The notes under the pieces: generated by a model
Database searches by the model: none
What the model saw: only the letters and a program-made list of their open reading frames with translations
What the model was told of the DNA's origin: nothing
Part shown: one piece after another, positions 61,564 to 64,000 of the stretch
How positions within the stretch are numbered: position 1 is the stretch's first letter
Layout: each line of letters opens with the position of its first letter
Position numbers and translations under genes: made by a program
Assembly: GCF_030408775.1 (NCBI RefSeq)
Contig: NZ_CP047210.1
Coordinates: 1,984,001-2,048,000, forward strand
Reading direction: 5' to 3'
DNA: 64,000 bases
Source: Corynebacterium fournieri
Lineage (GTDB): Bacteria; Actinomycetota; Actinomycetes; Mycobacteriales; Mycobacteriaceae

Positions 61564-63996
61564 CTAAAACGCGCCGCTCATCGCGGCAGCCGCACCCCCG
61601 AGACCCAGCACCGCCAGGATGGCGATGATGACGCCGACGATGATGCCGGCGTTGCTGCCGGAGTCGCCGCCCTTGCCGGTGGCGTTGACCTTCGCACCTG
61701 CCTGGTCAGCCGGCTTCGACTGCGTCTTCGTGTTCGTCGTGGTGCTCGGCTTCGGCTTGGCCGGGGCTGCGGGCTCCGAGGTCGCGCCGTTGAGCTCCGT
61801 CAGCACCGGGCCGCGGGATCCCGGCTGGACCGGCTTGTTCGACGTGGTTGCCACCGGAGCCGGCTTGGCCAGGGTCGGCTTGGCCGGATCGATCTTGGCA
61901 ACGGTATCGCGAGCGTCGTTAAGCAGCGGCGAGCTGTTCTTCTCCAGCTCCTTGACCAGCTGATCCATCTGCTCGGTGGTGTAGTTGAGCACGGAGAAGT
62001 CGACGTTTTCCTCCGCCACGAGCTTGCCGTCCTCGTTGAACACGCGGAACTTCACCGGCATGGTGGAGTCCTTGTAGCCTGCGGTGTTGGCAATCGGCAC
62101 CTCGACCGGCAGCTGCGCGTAGTCGGACAGCGCGCCTTCAACCGGGTACTCCTGGCGGAAGGTCCCGCCCGGGTAATCCGCCTGCAGGGTGAACTTGTGT
62201 AAGTCGATGCCCAGGTTGGACAGCTCCAGGTTGATCTTGGAGTCCGAGCGGTTGGCGACGATGACGTTCTTCTTGCCGTCACGCTCGCCCATGACTCGGA
62301 GGCCGGCCATGCCGTTGTTCTCCTCGGCGGCGAGCACAACGAGCTTGTCCACGCTCGGGTGCTCGTGGCCGGACTCCTCCGGGTCGGTGGTCACGCCGAC
62401 CGAGCCGTTGGCCTTGGCAATCTCGCCGTTGACCACGTCCAGGTTGTCCCAGTCCGGCTTGATGTTGTAGGAGCCGTTGTAGCAGTTCGCGGAGCCGTTG
62501 TAGCACGCCTCCGGGATGGACACGGAGTCGTTCGAGGACGCGGTCGTGTCCGAGTAATCGAAGTGGCTGAACTGGTACAGGTAGTTCATCACGGACCGGT
62601 ACTTGGGCACGTATGAGTGATCCGGCCTGTCCACGCTGGAGGCGCCGGAGTGCGTCAGACCCAGGTTGTGGCCGAACTCGTGGAGGATGGTGTTGCGCAT
62701 CTGCTCCTGCGAGGTCATCAGGTAGTTCTTTGCCACGTAGAACGCGCCGTCAGAAATCAGGCCGTTGCCGGAAGACAGGTTGCCTGCCTGCTGGGTATCG
62801 CCGATGACGCCCACGCGGAAGACGGACTGGCGCGCTCCGAGCAGGTTTTTGCGGTCCTTGACCAGGCGCACACCGGGTACCTCGTTGCCGAAGTAGTACG
62901 GGGTGTAATCCACCGTCGGGCCGCCGTGGGTATCGCTCAGGCCCGGGATGTTGTTGTAGTAGTCGCCCGCGTCGATGTGCAGGTTGTAGCCGCGTCGGTC
63001 GAACAGGTCGACCAGGTCGTTGAGGATCGCGCGCGACGGGCGGTAGACGTTGACGTTCGCGTCCGCGCACTCCATGAAGCGGCCGAAGTCCTCCTCAGTG
63101 GCGGCGTACTGGCGTTTCTCGGAGCAGCCCTTCGTCTCCCACTCGGACTTCATCCAGTTGAGCTGCAGGAACAGGTCCTTCTTGTTCGGGTCTGCGCCCC
63201 AGCGGTGCAGCGGGAACTCGGTGCCGTCGCTGGACGTGAAGCCGTTGAGCTCCCAGTCGTCCGGGAATCCGTCGCCGTCGGTGTCCGTCAGGGCCTCGTT
63301 GGCGTCGCCGTGGATGCTCATACGCGCGCTCAGCGAGGCAGCGTCGGCTTCCCACACGCCGGCCTGGAAGCGGGAGCCGTCGTTCTGACCTGCGGCGGCG
63401 GACGTCTGGCTGTCGCCGGTGGATGTGGTGGTCGCACCGTGGAACTGGGACTGCAGCTGGTAGCGGCCGCCCACGTCGATGGAGAAGCCGTCCGCGCCCA
63501 CCTCGTCGGCGGTGATCGGGTAGTCGTAGGACATAAAGCCGTCCGTGAGCACGACCTTCAGGTTCTTCTTCCCGGACAAGCTGCGTAGCTCCACGCGCAC
63601 GTCCACGTCCGTGGGAGACACCGTGAAGGTGCGAACCAGCTCAACGCCCAGCTTGTCGTCGGTGTGGGTGAGGGTGACCACGTCGCCGTCGGCGTTCGAG
63701 GCGGCGTCCACCTTCGTCGCATCGCCTGCAAAATCGACTTTCTGGCCGTCTGCGTACGCGTCCAGGTAGAACGCCGTCGGCATCAGGCCGTTCGACAGAC
63801 TGTTGTACATCAACCAGGACACGCGGCCCTTGTTCACGTCCACGTTCTGGAAGCCTTCGCCAGCACCGGTGGTCACACCCACCTGGTAGCTCTTGCTTGT
63901 GTCCACGGCCGCGTCGGCCGTCACCGGAACCGCGAAGCCGGCACTGATGCCCAGTGCGACAGCAGTCGCGATCGCTTTCTTACCTGCTTGCATCAT
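61564..63996 (-). CDS. Secreted zinc metalloprotease with C-terminal membrane anchor
   Basis: The 810-residue protein has a signal peptide (cleavage near ADAAV) and a beta-rich N-terminal domain. A calcium-loop-like DTDGDGFPDDWE lies near 243-254, and the gluzincin/metzincin zinc site HEFGHNLGLTH near 440-450 (HExxHxxGxxH). A C-terminal region with a Lys/Pro/Thr linker leads to a hydrophobic anchor ending MSGAF. The anchor resembles that of the metalloprotease at 2139-4124, although the bodies are unrelated in length and layout. ATG codons at 63996 and 63993 are both possible; the promoter is outside the window. The substrate is unknown. Confidence 0.8.
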   Translation of the reverse strand: MMQAGKKAIATAVALGISAGFAVPVTADAAVDTSKSYQVGVTTGAGEGFQNVDVNKGRVSWLMYNSLSNGLMPTAFYLDAYADGQKVDFAGDATKVDAASNADGDVVTLTHTDDKLGVELVRTFTVSPTDVDVRVELRSLSGKKNLKVVLTDGFMSYDYPITADEVGADGFSIDVGGRYQLQSQFHGATTTSTGDSQTSAAAGQNDGSRFQAGVWEADAASLSARMSIHGDANEALTDTDGDGFPDDWELNGFTSSDGTEFPLHRWGADPNKKDLFLQLNWMKSEWETKGCSEKRQYAATEEDFGRFMECADANVNVYRPSRAILNDLVDLFDRRGYNLHIDAGDYYNNIPGLSDTHGGPTVDYTPYYFGNEVPGVRLVKDRKNLLGARQSVFRVGVIGDTQQAGNLSSGNGLISDGAFYVAKNYLMTSQEQMRNTILHEFGHNLGLTHSGASSVDRPDHSYVPKYRSVMNYLYQFSHFDYSDTTASSNDSVSIPEACYNGSANCYNGSYNIKPDWDNLDVVNGEIAKANGSVGVTTDPEESGHEHPSVDKLVVLAAEENNGMAGLRVMGERDGKKNVIVANRSDSKINLELSNLGIDLHKFTLQADYPGGTFRQEYPVEGALSDYAQLPVEVPIANTAGYKDSTMPVKFRVFNEDGKLVAEENVDFSVLNYTTEQMDQLVKELEKNSSPLLNDARDTVAKIDPAKPTLAKPAPVATTSNKPVQPGSRGPVLTELNGATSEPAAPAKPKPSTTTNTKTQSKPADQAGAKVNATGKGGDSGSNAGIIVGVIIAILAVLGLGGAAAAMSGAF

Positions 63997-64000
63997 GTGC

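Overview
The window is chromosomal DNA from a high-GC actinobacterium, almost certainly a Corynebacterium. The evidence is the porH/porA-type mini-porin pair beside groEL2, two sortase-assembled Spa-type pilus clusters, surface proteins built from the corynebacterial DUF5979 repeat, the glnX-glnH-pknG operon with a PknG lacking the rubredoxin domain, the mrpA(B)CDEFG operon, and the gene order LytR_C / DUF3263 / def / NAGS-like / xthA / cls. No rRNA, tRNA, CRISPR array or canonical insertion sequence was seen.

Layout. 1-7.7 kb: end of tilS, dacB, ppa, then a minus-strand group of exported proteins (class E-like sortase, two related proteins with an unusual TG-containing C-terminal tail, a membrane-anchored metalloprotease), plus a rhodanese and a MarR regulator. 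7.7-8.9 kb: a DUF559-type nuclease gene bracketed by two 70-bp nested palindromes. 9-12.8 kb: a poly-amino-acid synthetase-like (Pls/Pos type) NRPS. 12.8-34 kb: a surface region, all on the minus strand, with two pilus clusters (each with tip protein, major pilin, base pilin and class C sortase) and two paralogous secreted metallophosphoesterases on either side of the second cluster. 34-37.8 kb: ppk2, two mini-porin genes and groEL2 with two CIRCE operators. 37.8-46.9 kb: an M20 dipeptidase, the Mrp Na+/H+ antiporter operon and a YbdK-type glutamate-cysteine ligase. 47-53 kb: LytR_C protein, DUF3263, def, a surface protein, a truncated NAGS-like gene, xthA and cls. 53.2-54.5 kb: a second DUF559 nuclease gene bracketed by two 66-bp palindromes. 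54.5-64 kb: ABC transporter, Nudix hydrolase, glnX-glnH-pknG and a second secreted metalloprotease.

How genes work together. The class C sortases (12798-13655 and 29104-30012) should polymerise their LPATG pilins. The base pilins end in LASTG and one further surface protein in LADTG, which are class E-type signals, so the sortase at 6161-6871 is the likely anchoring enzyme for them. GlnH and GlnX are expected to sense amino acids and control PknG, which regulates 2-oxoglutarate dehydrogenase through OdhI.

Most interesting signals. (1) Two DUF559 nuclease paralogues, alignable without gaps, each sit in a 1.2-kb unit between nested four-core palindromes. The core is CCAGCTA for one and CCGGCTA for the other, a solo copy lies at 47030-47095, and a same-architecture palindrome with an unrelated core lies at 15110-15176. 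This resembles a REPIN/RAYT arrangement but with a PD-(D/E)xK nuclease in place of the HUH transposase. (2) The 11-mer CGTCGATAAGC occurs 13 times exactly, in both orientations, plus six one-base variants, far above chance. (3) A possible unusual sorting signal EAxTGSN is shared by two neighbouring exported proteins next to a class E-like sortase. (4) Many genes start 6-8 nt after a TANNNT box and look leaderless, including two divergent pairs that share one -10 region.
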